Shown piece after piece: positions 7,261 through 13,944 of a stretch of DNA of 15,835 nt; within the stretch, counting starts at the first letter, position 1; the number at the start of each line of letters is the position of its first letter. The position numbers and the translations under genes are program-made. This DNA is from CAZYAK01 sp964645935. GTDB lineage: Bacteria; Patescibacteriota; Gracilibacteria; Peribacterales; Peribacteraceae. A model generated the notes under the pieces. That model was given only the letters and a program-made list of their open reading frames with translations. It had not been told where the DNA came from and made no database searches. The stretch is taken from positions 1-15,835 of the forward strand of contig CAZYAK010000030.1 of NCBI GenBank assembly GCA_964645935.1. Reading direction: 5' to 3'.

Positions 7261-8529
7261 TCAGATCGGCAGCGCTTCCAGCTGAGGTCTCGGCTTGAGG
7301 CCCTCGTCGGTGCGCTGGCCCACCCGGAGCGCCTGACCCGAGACCGGGTCCACCTCTTCCGCGCGGACGATGAGGCGCCGTAAGGTGGTGCCAATCGGAG
7401 TGCAGGTCATAAGGGTGGAGATGCGGGAGTCCCCAGGCTGGTCTAGGACGCTGACGTCGGTCGGAAGGACCTCTTGTTTGGAGCGCACCACATACCGGTG
7501 CTTGTCTCCGCCGAAGTACACCCAATACTCGTCGCCCACGGAGAGCTCGTGGAGGCGGGCGAAGACGGTCTTGAAGTTACCCGGCGCCCAGGGGTAGTAC
7601 GAGCTATGGCCGGTGACGAAGAAGTTGCCTGCCTGGCCAGGGCGTGCGGTGCCGGGGTAGTGCACCACTCCCGTCTGCAGTGCGTCTTGGATGTCCGTCT
7701 CCACCTGGGTCCAATCCTGCCTCAGAAGCGCCTCGTATGACGGGTTCACGAGCGGCACATTGAGTCCGAGTTTGGGGATGACAATGCGGTTTTCTGGAGG
7801 ACCCACCGTGGGCAGGTAGCTCAGGAGGTCGCCGTCCTTGCGGGCATCCGCGGCGAGAGCAACCACGAGATCGCGTGCCGCGGGAGTGAGCGAGTCCGAC
7901 GGGCCGTCGAGCGAGGCGGAACCCAGATAGCGATCCACCTGCGAAGAGACGATCTGCCAGAAGCTCTGATAGTTGAGGGCGAAGAAGAGGACAACAAAGA
8001 TGCCGGTGAACGTGGCGCCGAAGCGCACGACGTCCAGCGCGAAGAGTGTGCCGCGACTGTACTGCTTGAGGGTCTTTTTGCGCGTCGGCACCCACACGGG
8101 CTGGCCCAGTAGACTGAAGGCTCGGGCGAACAAGCCGGCCGCTGAACCGCTGGCGTCACGGAGCACCGGTCCGCTGCCGACCACGCTCACGACGACCTGG
8201 TTGAGCCCTTCGCTGAGCGCGTCGCGTGTGATACTGCGGATCGAGCCGACGAGCGAGGCCACGTCTGGTAGAGGGAGCGTGTATGCGCCCTCCACGGACT
8301 CGTCGTGGATCTCCTCACGGGACGATAGGTTGGCGTCCATGATCAATCGCGGCTCGTCCTGCTCTAGCCAAGCGGGAGCTATCCACGAACGAGTATCCGA
8401 TTCGATGCGAATTGCCTGTGGAGATGGGGATGGGTCGAATCTCGCCGGCGGTTCGGGCGCGGGGTCCCCCTTGCGGAGGATAATGTCGCCGTTGGCGTCG
8501 TACGACGCCCGGATGCCCTCTTCGCGCAT
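7261..8529 (-). CDS. Sortase-family transpeptidase with long cytoplasmic N-terminus
   Basis: This 422-residue protein joins surface proteins bearing a C-terminal sorting signal to the cell envelope. The C-terminal sortase barrel begins near IPKLGLNVPL (about 251-260) and carries the catalytic His308 in FVTGHSSY, Cys376 in STLMTCTPIG and an arginine at 384/385 in TLRRLIV. One transmembrane helix lies near residues 164-186. Before it stand about 160 cytoplasmic residues, unusual for sortases, which normally place the anchor at the N-terminus. A longer start at 8589 is rejected because a near-consensus promoter (8539-8567) would then lie inside the gene. The TC(T)P(x)G pattern fits class D/E-like sortases, but the class is not certain. 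No substrate with an LPXTG-type tail is visible in the window. Confidence 0.9.
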   Translation of the reverse strand: MREEGIRASYDANGDIILRKGDPAPEPPARFDPSPSPQAIRIESDTRSWIAPAWLEQDEPRLIMDANLSSREEIHDESVEGAYTLPLPDVASLVGSIRSITRDALSEGLNQVVVSVVGSGPVLRDASGSAAGLFARAFSLLGQPVWVPTRKKTLKQYSRGTLFALDVVRFGATFTGIFVVLFFALNYQSFWQIVSSQVDRYLGSASLDGPSDSLTPAARDLVVALAADARKDGDLLSYLPTVGPPENRIVIPKLGLNVPLVNPSYEALLRQDWTQVETDIQDALQTGVVHYPGTARPGQAGNFFVTGHSSYYPWAPGNFKTVFARLHELSVGDEYWVYFGGDKHRYVVRSKQEVLPTDVSVLDQPGDSRISTLMTCTPIGTTLRRLIVRAEEVDPVSGQALRVGQRTDEGLKPRPQLEALPI

Positions 8530-8538
8530 AATCGAGAT

Positions 8539-8567
8539 AGTATAGCAGAACGTGGCTTCCCTGTCAG
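8539..8567 (-). promoter_or_regulatory. Sortase promoter, CTGACA-17 bp-TATACT, probably leaderless
   Basis: On the minus strand CTGACA (8567-8562) is one base from the -35 consensus and TATACT (8544-8539) one base from the -10 consensus, separated by exactly 17 bp. The -10 ends 9 nt before the ATG at 8529, so transcription should begin within about three bases of the start codon. No ribosome-binding site fits in between. Confidence 0.8.
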
Positions 8568-8621
8568 CAAAACCTCTTGCCGCACCCACGGGGTTTCTCG
8601 ATACATACGATGTGCGGAATA

Positions 8622-8637
8622 CCGCGCATTAGCGCGG
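8622..8637 (-). terminator. Hairpin after mnmA
   Basis: CCGCGC (8622-8627) and GCGCGG (8632-8637) form a perfect 6-bp GC stem with a four-base loop, 13 nt past the mnmA stop codon. On the minus strand it is followed by TATTCC, a poor uridine tract. It may end the mnmA transcript or stabilise its 3' end. The strong sortase promoter just beyond shows the next gene is independently transcribed. Confidence 0.4.
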
Positions 8638-8650
8638 CAGGGAGCCATAT

Positions 8651-9742
8651 TTACCACAATACCCCTCCGCCGACCACCTCTTGGCCGCGATAGAGCACCA
8701 AAGACTGGCCGGGAGCCAGGGGCGGCTGCGCGTCTTCAAAGCGAAAACGACCTTCCGTGCCGTGGAACGTGAGTGTTCCCGGCAGACGCGCGGAGAGCGA
8801 TCGCACGCGGCACTCGAAGCGCGCATCTTCACCCTCGGGCGGAACCCAGGAGATCCAGTGGAGATCCGTGAGCGTCACCTCGCCAGTGCGCTCGGCGTCT
8901 TTGTCCGCCACAATGAGGCGGTTGCTCGCGATGTCCTTGGCTACGACCTCCAGTGGAACACGGAGTCCGCCTACCTTGAGACCACGACGCTGGCCGGGCG
9001 TGTAGAGGGGAAGTCCTTCATGTGTGCCCACTACCGTCCCGTCGCGCCGCACGATAGGGCCGGGATGCAGCGCGTCCGCGAGGTGTCGCTTGAGGAATTC
9101 CTCAGGCGACTTCTCGGGGAAGAAGCAGAGATCCTGGCTCTCGCGGTAGTGTCGGTCGAACGGCACGCCAAACGATTCCGCCAGCGCGTACACGTCGCTC
9201 TTCCACATCCCGCCGAGCGGGAAGAGCACCGACGAAAGCTGCTCCTGCATGAGGCCATAGAGGTAGTAGCTCTGGTCCTTGCGATCATCGACGGCCTCCA
9301 GGAGCACCGCGCGCTCGGAGCCGTCTGGCATCCGCTCCCGGGCCACGCGCGCGTAGTGGCCCGTGGCCAGCCGCTCGCAGCCGAACTCACGCATCAGCGC
9401 GAGGAGCCTCCCGAACTTGATGGTACGGTTGCAGCGGATGCAGGGGTTGGGTGTTTTGCCCTCGCGGTAGCTGACCAGAAACGGATCGACCACCTCGCGC
9501 TTGAAGTCCGCTTCCAGGTCCACAATGTGCAGCGGGATACCGAGCGTCTTGGCGATGCTCTGCGTGCGCGCCGCAGTCTGCGGATTGCAGCACTTGCTCG
9601 GCAATACCTGCGCGAGGGCGGGTGCCAGCGGGTCGCTCCACAGCGTGAAACGGACACCCACGAGCTCGTGCCCCTGCTGGTGCAGTAGGTGTGCGACCAC
9701 GGAGCTGTCGATGCCGCCGGAGAGAGCTACGAGGATCTTCAT
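8651..9742 (-). CDS. mnmA: tRNA-uridine 2-sulfurtransferase MnmA
   Basis: MnmA adds sulfur to uridine 34 of tRNA-Lys, -Glu and -Gln, using ATP and a sulfur relay. The 363-residue protein has the N-terminal PP-loop SGGIDSS (residues 8-14), the block KTPNPCIRCNRTIKFG (96-111) and the second catalytic block SQDLCFF (203-208). By comparison with E. coli MnmA (Cys102/Cys199), the catalytic pair should be Cys104 and Cys206. GHYAR, KDQSYYLY and LYTPGQRRGL are also family blocks. Length matches the family. The ATG at 9742 sits directly before the KILVALSGG strand, so the start is secure, although no Shine-Dalgarno sequence is seen. It diverges from the DUF2157 gene, with a 120-bp gap. Confidence 0.96.
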   Translation of the reverse strand: MKILVALSGGIDSSVVAHLLHQQGHELVGVRFTLWSDPLAPALAQVLPSKCCNPQTAARTQSIAKTLGIPLHIVDLEADFKREVVDPFLVSYREGKTPNPCIRCNRTIKFGRLLALMREFGCERLATGHYARVARERMPDGSERAVLLEAVDDRKDQSYYLYGLMQEQLSSVLFPLGGMWKSDVYALAESFGVPFDRHYRESQDLCFFPEKSPEEFLKRHLADALHPGPIVRRDGTVVGTHEGLPLYTPGQRRGLKVGGLRVPLEVVAKDIASNRLIVADKDAERTGEVTLTDLHWISWVPPEGEDARFECRVRSLSARLPGTLTFHGTEGRFRFEDAQPPLAPGQSLVLYRGQEVVGGGVLW

Positions 9743-9847
9743 GGAGGATGAGTGTGCCGTATGCCGTGCCTCGCGGGAAGCGGCGAGGTCGGCGGGTGGA
9801 GCACTCTACCGGAAACGACGCTGGTGGATCGATCCCTTTGTGAGGAG

Positions 9848-9853
9848 TACGAT
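9848..9853 (+). promoter_or_regulatory. TACGAT -10-like hexamer before the DUF2157 gene
   Basis: TACGAT ends 9 nt before the ATG at 9863, and GAGGAG lies directly in front of it (9842-9847). The shared 11-mer with the YyaL-like gene start suggests a common element. GAGGAG could instead be a ribosome-binding site, but its 15-nt spacing is long. Confidence 0.35.
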
Positions 9854-9862
9854 CGGATTCTG

Positions 9863-11101
9863 ATGACATGGACCGCTGACCAGGCGTTGCGGCATTGGGA
9901 AGAGCGGAAGCTCCTGACCAAGAAGAAAGCCCAGGAGCTCCGCGCGAGCCTCCCGGACGGCGCCGTGCACATGCAGGGGCGCGCAATCGGCATCTTTACT
10001 GCACTCGGCGCCATCTTGATGGGGCTCGGTGTCATACTCTTTGTGAGCAGTCACTGGCAGGAACTCTCTACGGCGTTCAAGACGGGCTTACTCCTCGTCA
10101 CCACTGTGGCTACCGGGCTCGCGGGGTACATGCTGGCCTTCGAGGGGAAGCGCTACGAGAAGACCGGCATTGCACTGCTCTTCCTCAACGTGCTCGTCTT
10201 CGGTGCCTCCATCTTCCTGGTTGCGCAGATCTACCATCTGCCCATGGAGCTCTGGTGGGGTGCGCTGCTGTGGTGTCTCGGCACCGCGTACTTCGCTTAC
10301 GTGCTGCGGTCACGGCTGCACCTGTGGCTGGCTGTGCCACTGCTGGTGCTCTTCGTGGGATGGCTGCGGTCATCGCAGTTTAGTGGTGGCAACGAGTTGG
10401 GTTTTCTGGTGGATGACCAAGGCAGCATTATTCCGGCGCTCGGGTTTCTGGGGCTCAGTCTCACGGCGGCCTCCCTGTTGCATGGCCGCTTCTCGAGCAC
10501 TGCGTTCGCTGCGCCGACGCTCTTGCACTGGGGGCTGTTCCTCACGCTCACGTTCCTGGTGATCGGCACGGTACACCGCGAGGTTTTTTTTGGCTTCCTG
10601 CGTTACCCCACTGATGCCGTGGGTCTGGGTGTACTCGGGACCGCCGTGCTGCTCTCGGTCCTGACGCTCGCCTTGGGTAAGTTTGAGACGGCGCAGGGCA
10701 AGGGGGGCCTCGTCGCGATGGCACTCTTCCTCAGCTTTACCGCACTGATCGCGGAAGTACCGCGTTGGCTCGGCTTCATCCCTGAGAGCAATGACTACGG
10801 CTACGCGTATGACACGCTCTCACACACGCTCATTGGCCTGCACATCGTGCACATCCTGCTTACGTTCGTGTTCTGCCTCACGGTGATTTGGTTCGGCTCG
10901 CTCTTGCGTCGGCCGGTTGTCATTAACTTGGGCATGATCGCCGTGGCGTTTTGCATACTCATCCAGTACTTCTCCTGGGCGTTTGAGCTGCTGCCGCGTT
11001 CCTTCGCGTTCATCCTCGGCGGCGCCATCATCCTTGTCCTCGGCTTCGTGCTGGAGCGCCAGCGCCGCCGCCTGCTCGCTTCTGCCACCTCCACGCTGTG
11101 A
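9863..11101 (+). CDS. DUF2157-family polytopic membrane protein
   Basis: This 412-residue integral membrane protein starts with a short soluble helical segment (LRHWEERKLLTKKKAQELRASL) typical of the DUF2157 N-terminus. About twelve hydrophobic helices follow, beginning with IFTALGAILMGLGVILFVSS and ending with FAFILGGAIILVLGFVLE just before a basic C-terminus. The function of DUF2157 proteins is not established. An in-frame ATG at 9752 would add 37 polar residues unlike the family, so 9863 is chosen. The stop overlaps the next start as GTGA, so the two are translationally coupled. DUF2157-type proteins and GDYXXLXY proteins are known to be encoded together, which supports both calls. Confidence 0.85.
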   Translation: MTWTADQALRHWEERKLLTKKKAQELRASLPDGAVHMQGRAIGIFTALGAILMGLGVILFVSSHWQELSTAFKTGLLLVTTVATGLAGYMLAFEGKRYEKTGIALLFLNVLVFGASIFLVAQIYHLPMELWWGALLWCLGTAYFAYVLRSRLHLWLAVPLLVLFVGWLRSSQFSGGNELGFLVDDQGSIIPALGFLGLSLTAASLLHGRFSSTAFAAPTLLHWGLFLTLTFLVIGTVHREVFFGFLRYPTDAVGLGVLGTAVLLSVLTLALGKFETAQGKGGLVAMALFLSFTALIAEVPRWLGFIPESNDYGYAYDTLSHTLIGLHIVHILLTFVFCLTVIWFGSLLRRPVVINLGMIAVAFCILIQYFSWAFELLPRSFAFILGGAIILVLGFVLERQRRRLLASATSTL

Positions 11102-11658
11102 CGCGCCGCATTGCCATTCTCATCGGTCTTCTCTTGCAGCTTGCGGCGGTGTTCGCAGTCCTCGTGCCGTCGGAGGTGCGTATGCGGACGGGAACGCCGG
11201 TCACGCTGCTTACGATTCCGGTGGACCCGCGCTCCATCTTCCGCGGAGACTACGTGACACTGGACTACGAGATCGGCATGGGGCTTCCCATCGACTGGCC
11301 GTCGGGCCGTCCCGTGTATGTCGTGATCGCGCCGTCCGGCGATTCCTGGAAGCGTGTGCGCTTGGCCGACGCGGTACCGGCGCTCGCGGAGGGTCAGGCC
11401 TGCATCCGTGGCACGGCCGGGTTCAATCGTGTGGAGTTCCCCGATATCGCTCAGTACTTTGTGCCGGAGGGGGAGGGGATGGAGCTGGAGCAGGCGCGTA
11501 ACTCGCATCGACTGTTTGTGGACGTAGTGCTCGGCGGTTCCTGCAAGGGGTCCATCACGGGGCTTCGGCTGGGTCCCTTGGTCCCGCGGGTACCCGCAAC
11601 CACCCCCTTCCCCCCGCCTCCTGAAGGGTTTTCGGGAGCGATAAAAACGGCACCCTGA
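11098..11658 (+). CDS. GDYXXLXY domain protein, partner of DUF2157
   Basis: This 186-residue protein opens with an N-terminal hydrophobic helix (about residues 4-23) serving as membrane anchor or signal. It carries the family-defining motif GDYVTLDY at residues 50-57, preceded by DPRSIFR. It starts with GTG, using the four-base overlap with the DUF2157 stop. Most of the chain is probably extracytoplasmic. GDYXXLXY proteins have no known activity but typically accompany DUF2157/DUF4401 membrane proteins, so a joint envelope function is likely. The C-terminus is proline-rich (TPFPPPPEGF) and may be disordered. Near the stop an 8-bp hairpin with one G-U pair (11618-11625 with 11631-11638) lies within the coding sequence without a T-run. 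Confidence 0.88.
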   Translation: MTRRIAILIGLLLQLAAVFAVLVPSEVRMRTGTPVTLLTIPVDPRSIFRGDYVTLDYEIGMGLPIDWPSGRPVYVVIAPSGDSWKRVRLADAVPALAEGQACIRGTAGFNRVEFPDIAQYFVPEGEGMELEQARNSHRLFVDVVLGGSCKGSITGLRLGPLVPRVPATTPFPPPPEGFSGAIKTAP

Positions 11659-11679
11659 GCGCGAAGGCGCAAGTTGAGG

Positions 11680-11685
11680 TAGGCT
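11680..11685 (+). promoter_or_regulatory. TAGGCT -10-like hexamer before prfA
   Basis: TAGGCT (TANNNT form) ends 7 nt before the prfA ATG, consistent with a leaderless transcript. No -35 is evident. GAGG at 11686-11689 is too close to the ATG (3 nt) to be an effective ribosome-binding site. Confidence 0.3.
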
Positions 11686-11692
11686 GAGGCCG

Positions 11693-12763
11693 ATGATCGA
11701 GCAGATCCGTTCGCTGGTATTGGAGTACGAGCGCCTTTCCCGGGAGACGCAAGATCCCGCTGTGCACGGCGACCCGCGCGCTCTCGCCCGCATCGGCAAG
11801 CGCATGGCGGAGCTGGAACCGCTCTTGCCCCTGCTCGCCGAACACGACGCTGCGATTGCTGCAATCGCGTTTGCCGGCCAGCCGCTGGATGATGCGGAGA
11901 TGCGCGCACTTGCCAAGGAAGAAGGTGACGCCGCGCGCAAGGCGCTGCCGCGTCTCGAGGAGCGCATGAAGGCGTTCCTCGTCCCGCGCGATCCCGACGA
12001 CGACCGCAGCGTGATCCTGGAGGTGCGCGCGGGTGCGGGTGGCGAGGAGGCGGCGCTCTTCGCGGGCGAGCTGATGCGCATGTACTTGCGCTACGCGGAG
12101 GAGCGAGGCTGGAAATCCGAGGTCCTGGACATCTCGCATATCGACGGCGGCGCGGGCATCAAAGACGCGTCTTGCCGCATCGACGGGACCGGAGCGTACG
12201 GTGTCCTCAAGTACGAGTCCGGCACGCACCGCGTGCAACGCGTCCCGTCCACGGAGAGCAAGGGCCGCCTCCACACCTCTACCGCAACGGTAGCCATCCT
12301 TCCCGAGGCGGAAGACGTGGACCTCGTTATCCGTTCTGAGGACCTGCGCATCGACACCTATCGCAGCGGCGGCGCCGGCGGCCAGCACGTCAACAAAACC
12401 GAGAGCGCCGTGCGTATCACGCACATCCCTACGGGCGTCGTGGTGGCGTGCCAGACCGAACGTAGTCAGATCAAAAACCGTGCGCTCGCCATGAGCTTGC
12501 TCCGTAGTCGCCTCTACGCCGCAGAGCAGGAGCGCCTCGCCAAGGAGCGGGGAGACTTGCGCAGCGGACAGATTGGCTCCGGCGACCGCAGCGAGAAGAT
12601 CCGCACGTACAACTTCTCGCAAGACCGCGTGACGGACCACCGCATCGGCCAGAACTTCAGCAACCTCCCGGGCATCCTGGGCGGCAACATTTCCCGCATT
12701 ATCCAGGCGCTGCGTGAGGAGGACCAACGTCAGCGGCTGGAAGCCGTGTCGAAGGCAACCTGA
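11693..12763 (+). CDS. prfA: Peptide chain release factor 1
   Basis: RF1 recognises UAA and UAG in the ribosomal A site and triggers peptide release. This 356-residue protein has the normal length and layout. A helical N-terminus leads to GAGGEEAALFAGELMRMY, then the codon-recognition PxT tripeptide as PST (185-187) within RVPSTESKGRLHTS, and the catalytic GGQ at 229-231 within SGGAGGQHVNKTESAVR. The end carries the conserved RSEKIRTYNFSQDRVTDHRI block. PxT rather than SPF marks RF1, not RF2. The start is directly before the first helix. prfA is often followed by prmC, which methylates the GGQ glutamine; here the next gene is a different methyltransferase lacking an NPPY motif. Most genes in the window end in TGA, which RF1 does not read, so RF2 must be elsewhere. 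Confidence 0.97.
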   Translation: MIEQIRSLVLEYERLSRETQDPAVHGDPRALARIGKRMAELEPLLPLLAEHDAAIAAIAFAGQPLDDAEMRALAKEEGDAARKALPRLEERMKAFLVPRDPDDDRSVILEVRAGAGGEEAALFAGELMRMYLRYAEERGWKSEVLDISHIDGGAGIKDASCRIDGTGAYGVLKYESGTHRVQRVPSTESKGRLHTSTATVAILPEAEDVDLVIRSEDLRIDTYRSGGAGGQHVNKTESAVRITHIPTGVVVACQTERSQIKNRALAMSLLRSRLYAAEQERLAKERGDLRSGQIGSGDRSEKIRTYNFSQDRVTDHRIGQNFSNLPGILGGNISRIIQALREEDQRQRLEAVSKAT

Positions 12764-12800
12764 TCACCGGAAGGAACCGGAGCGGACAATTCAGGCATTG

Positions 12801-12829
12801 TTGACAGAATAGCAATATAGTAATTGAAT
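12801..12829 (+). promoter_or_regulatory. Promoter of the Trm13-like gene
   Basis: TTGACA (12801-12806) is a perfect -35. A 17-bp spacer leads to TTGAAT (12824-12829), a mediocre -10 that ends 8 nt before the ATG and would give a leaderless transcript. TATAGT (12816-12821) is a better hexamer but only 9 bp from TTGACA. The whole gap from 12764 to 12837 is AT-richer toward the gene, supporting a promoter here. Confidence 0.55.
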
Positions 12830-12837
12830 CTACATTC

Positions 12838-13788
12838 ATGGAGCTTCACACATTCCTGGAGTCAGATTCTCTGCGTCTGGGCAAAACCGGGCAGGGGATC
12901 GAGCGGCAGATGGTGGACCTTACGGAGCGTCACGGGCTCCACGAGTGCCTTACGGCATATGATCCAGTTACCGAGGCACGCATATGCCAAGTCACACAGA
13001 CGCTGCATACCGCGGTGGAGTTGCTGCTCACCGCGGACCGCGCTCAGAATCAGGGGCTTGCTGTACCCGGCGGCCGCAAAGGTCTTCGCAAGTATCTCCG
13101 TGGCGTCCGGTACGGTCTGACGAAGTGGGATGATCAGAAGCTGCGTGAGGTGGCGGCTCTCGCGTTGCAGACCAATGTTCTCGATGAGCCTTCGGATGTG
13201 TTCGTGCACGACGCCTGCAGCGGCAAGGGACCCGTGCTCACCTCCGTGTCCGTCTCTCGCGGCGAACCGGGACGGACGCGCGGGATCTCCTGGGAACACT
13301 CGGAAGACTCGCGTTTTGGCTTCGAGCTCTTGCGCGAGCTCGTGGCGGGGGGCAATCCGGGCCTGGAGTTTCGCGTCTCCGCTATCCGGGAAGCCGACTT
13401 GTCCGCTTACGGCGAATTGCCCACTTACGTTCTGGCGAAGCATGCGTGCGGCAACGCCACAGACGACGTGTTGGCGGCTGTCCGCGCTCTGCCCCTCGCT
13501 TCGCGACCGCGCGCCGCCGCCGTCCTCAGCTGTTGTCACGCGAAGGCGGCCTCTCTTCCTCAAGGCGCGGGCGAACTGATCACGGTCGCGAACTGGCGAC
13601 GCCTCACCCGACATGCGGACCCGCGCAAAGGCGACTCGGAGGACCCGTACAGTCAGACACTGATGCGTGTGGCCATGCGTATCATCGATACAATTCGGCT
13701 CCGAGCGCTGGGCACAGGAGTAGGTACCCTGTGTGAAGTGTTGCCCGGAGACGTGAGCGTAAAGAACCAGGCGTTTGTCCTGAGCTGA
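12838..13788 (+). CDS. SAM-dependent methyltransferase with Trm13-type motifs
   Basis: This 316-residue protein is a Rossmann-fold methyltransferase. Motif I, binding S-adenosylmethionine, is FVHDACSGKGP (122-132). Further on, KHACGNATD (201-209) and SCCH (231-234) match the order and spacing of KHLCGxATD and CCHH in Trm13-type enzymes. Trm13 2'-O-methylates position 4 of certain eukaryotic tRNAs. The C-terminal RIIDTIR...SVKNQAFVLS also resembles the Trm13 end. Related METTL25/Methyltransf_32 proteins share the Cys-Gly and CC elements, so the exact subfamily and substrate are uncertain. The Trm13 zinc fingers are absent; the first 110 residues are helical and unrecognised. The gene has its own promoter and no NPPY motif, so it is not PrmC despite following prfA. 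Confidence 0.75.
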   Translation: MELHTFLESDSLRLGKTGQGIERQMVDLTERHGLHECLTAYDPVTEARICQVTQTLHTAVELLLTADRAQNQGLAVPGGRKGLRKYLRGVRYGLTKWDDQKLREVAALALQTNVLDEPSDVFVHDACSGKGPVLTSVSVSRGEPGRTRGISWEHSEDSRFGFELLRELVAGGNPGLEFRVSAIREADLSAYGELPTYVLAKHACGNATDDVLAAVRALPLASRPRAAAVLSCCHAKAASLPQGAGELITVANWRRLTRHADPRKGDSEDPYSQTLMRVAMRIIDTIRLRALGTGVGTLCEVLPGDVSVKNQAFVLS

Positions 13789-13894
13789 CGAATTATCAGA
13801 GTCCTGCAGGAAGTCACGCAGTTTTGTCGAACGATCTTTTCGCTATGGTTAAACCCGTCTTTCAAGTGATGAGGCCGAAGATAGACAAATGTGA

Positions 13895-13932
13895 TATACT
13901 TTGAGGTAATACTCTTAACTCGCGCGTATTCT
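13895..13932 (+). promoter_or_regulatory. Promoter region of the 448-residue gene
   Basis: TATACT (13895-13900), the hexamer also used by the sortase and tRNA genes, is followed by TTGAGG, TAATAC and TATTCT (13927-13932) in an AT-rich stretch. TATTCT ends 12 nt before the ATG at 13945. At least one -10 is likely here, but no -35 has correct spacing. No Shine-Dalgarno sequence precedes the ATG. Confidence 0.4.
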
Positions 13933-13944
13933 TCCGCGTCTTGT

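Noticed and set aside
8681..9688. Plus-strand open frame of 335 codons
   Set aside because: It is antisense to mnmA and has biased Arg/His composition typical of a shadow frame.
7056..9742. Functional link between mnmA and the nearby tRNA-Leu
   Set aside because: MnmA acts on tRNA-Lys, -Glu and -Gln, and the sortase gene with its own promoter lies between them.
9752..9862. Longer start for the DUF2157 protein
   Set aside because: The extra 37 residues look unlike the family N-terminus, and the TACGAT element would be inside the gene.
10801..12081. Long minus-strand open frame of 426 codons
   Set aside because: It lies opposite the DUF2157, GDYXXLXY and prfA genes, all with clear families, and its translation is low-complexity Arg/Ser-rich. 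Such shadows are common in GC-rich DNA.
11555..12727. Minus-strand open frame of 390 codons
   Set aside because: It mirrors prfA, which has every RF1 motif; the reverse translation matches nothing I know.
13802..13811. TCCTGCAGGA palindrome after the Trm13-like gene
   Set aside because: A 10-bp palindrome with no T-run and no positional relation to a start is likely chance.
13891..13944. GTG start for the 448-residue protein
   Set aside because: The TATACT promoter-like element overlaps it; the ATG at 13945 follows a second -10-like hexamer.
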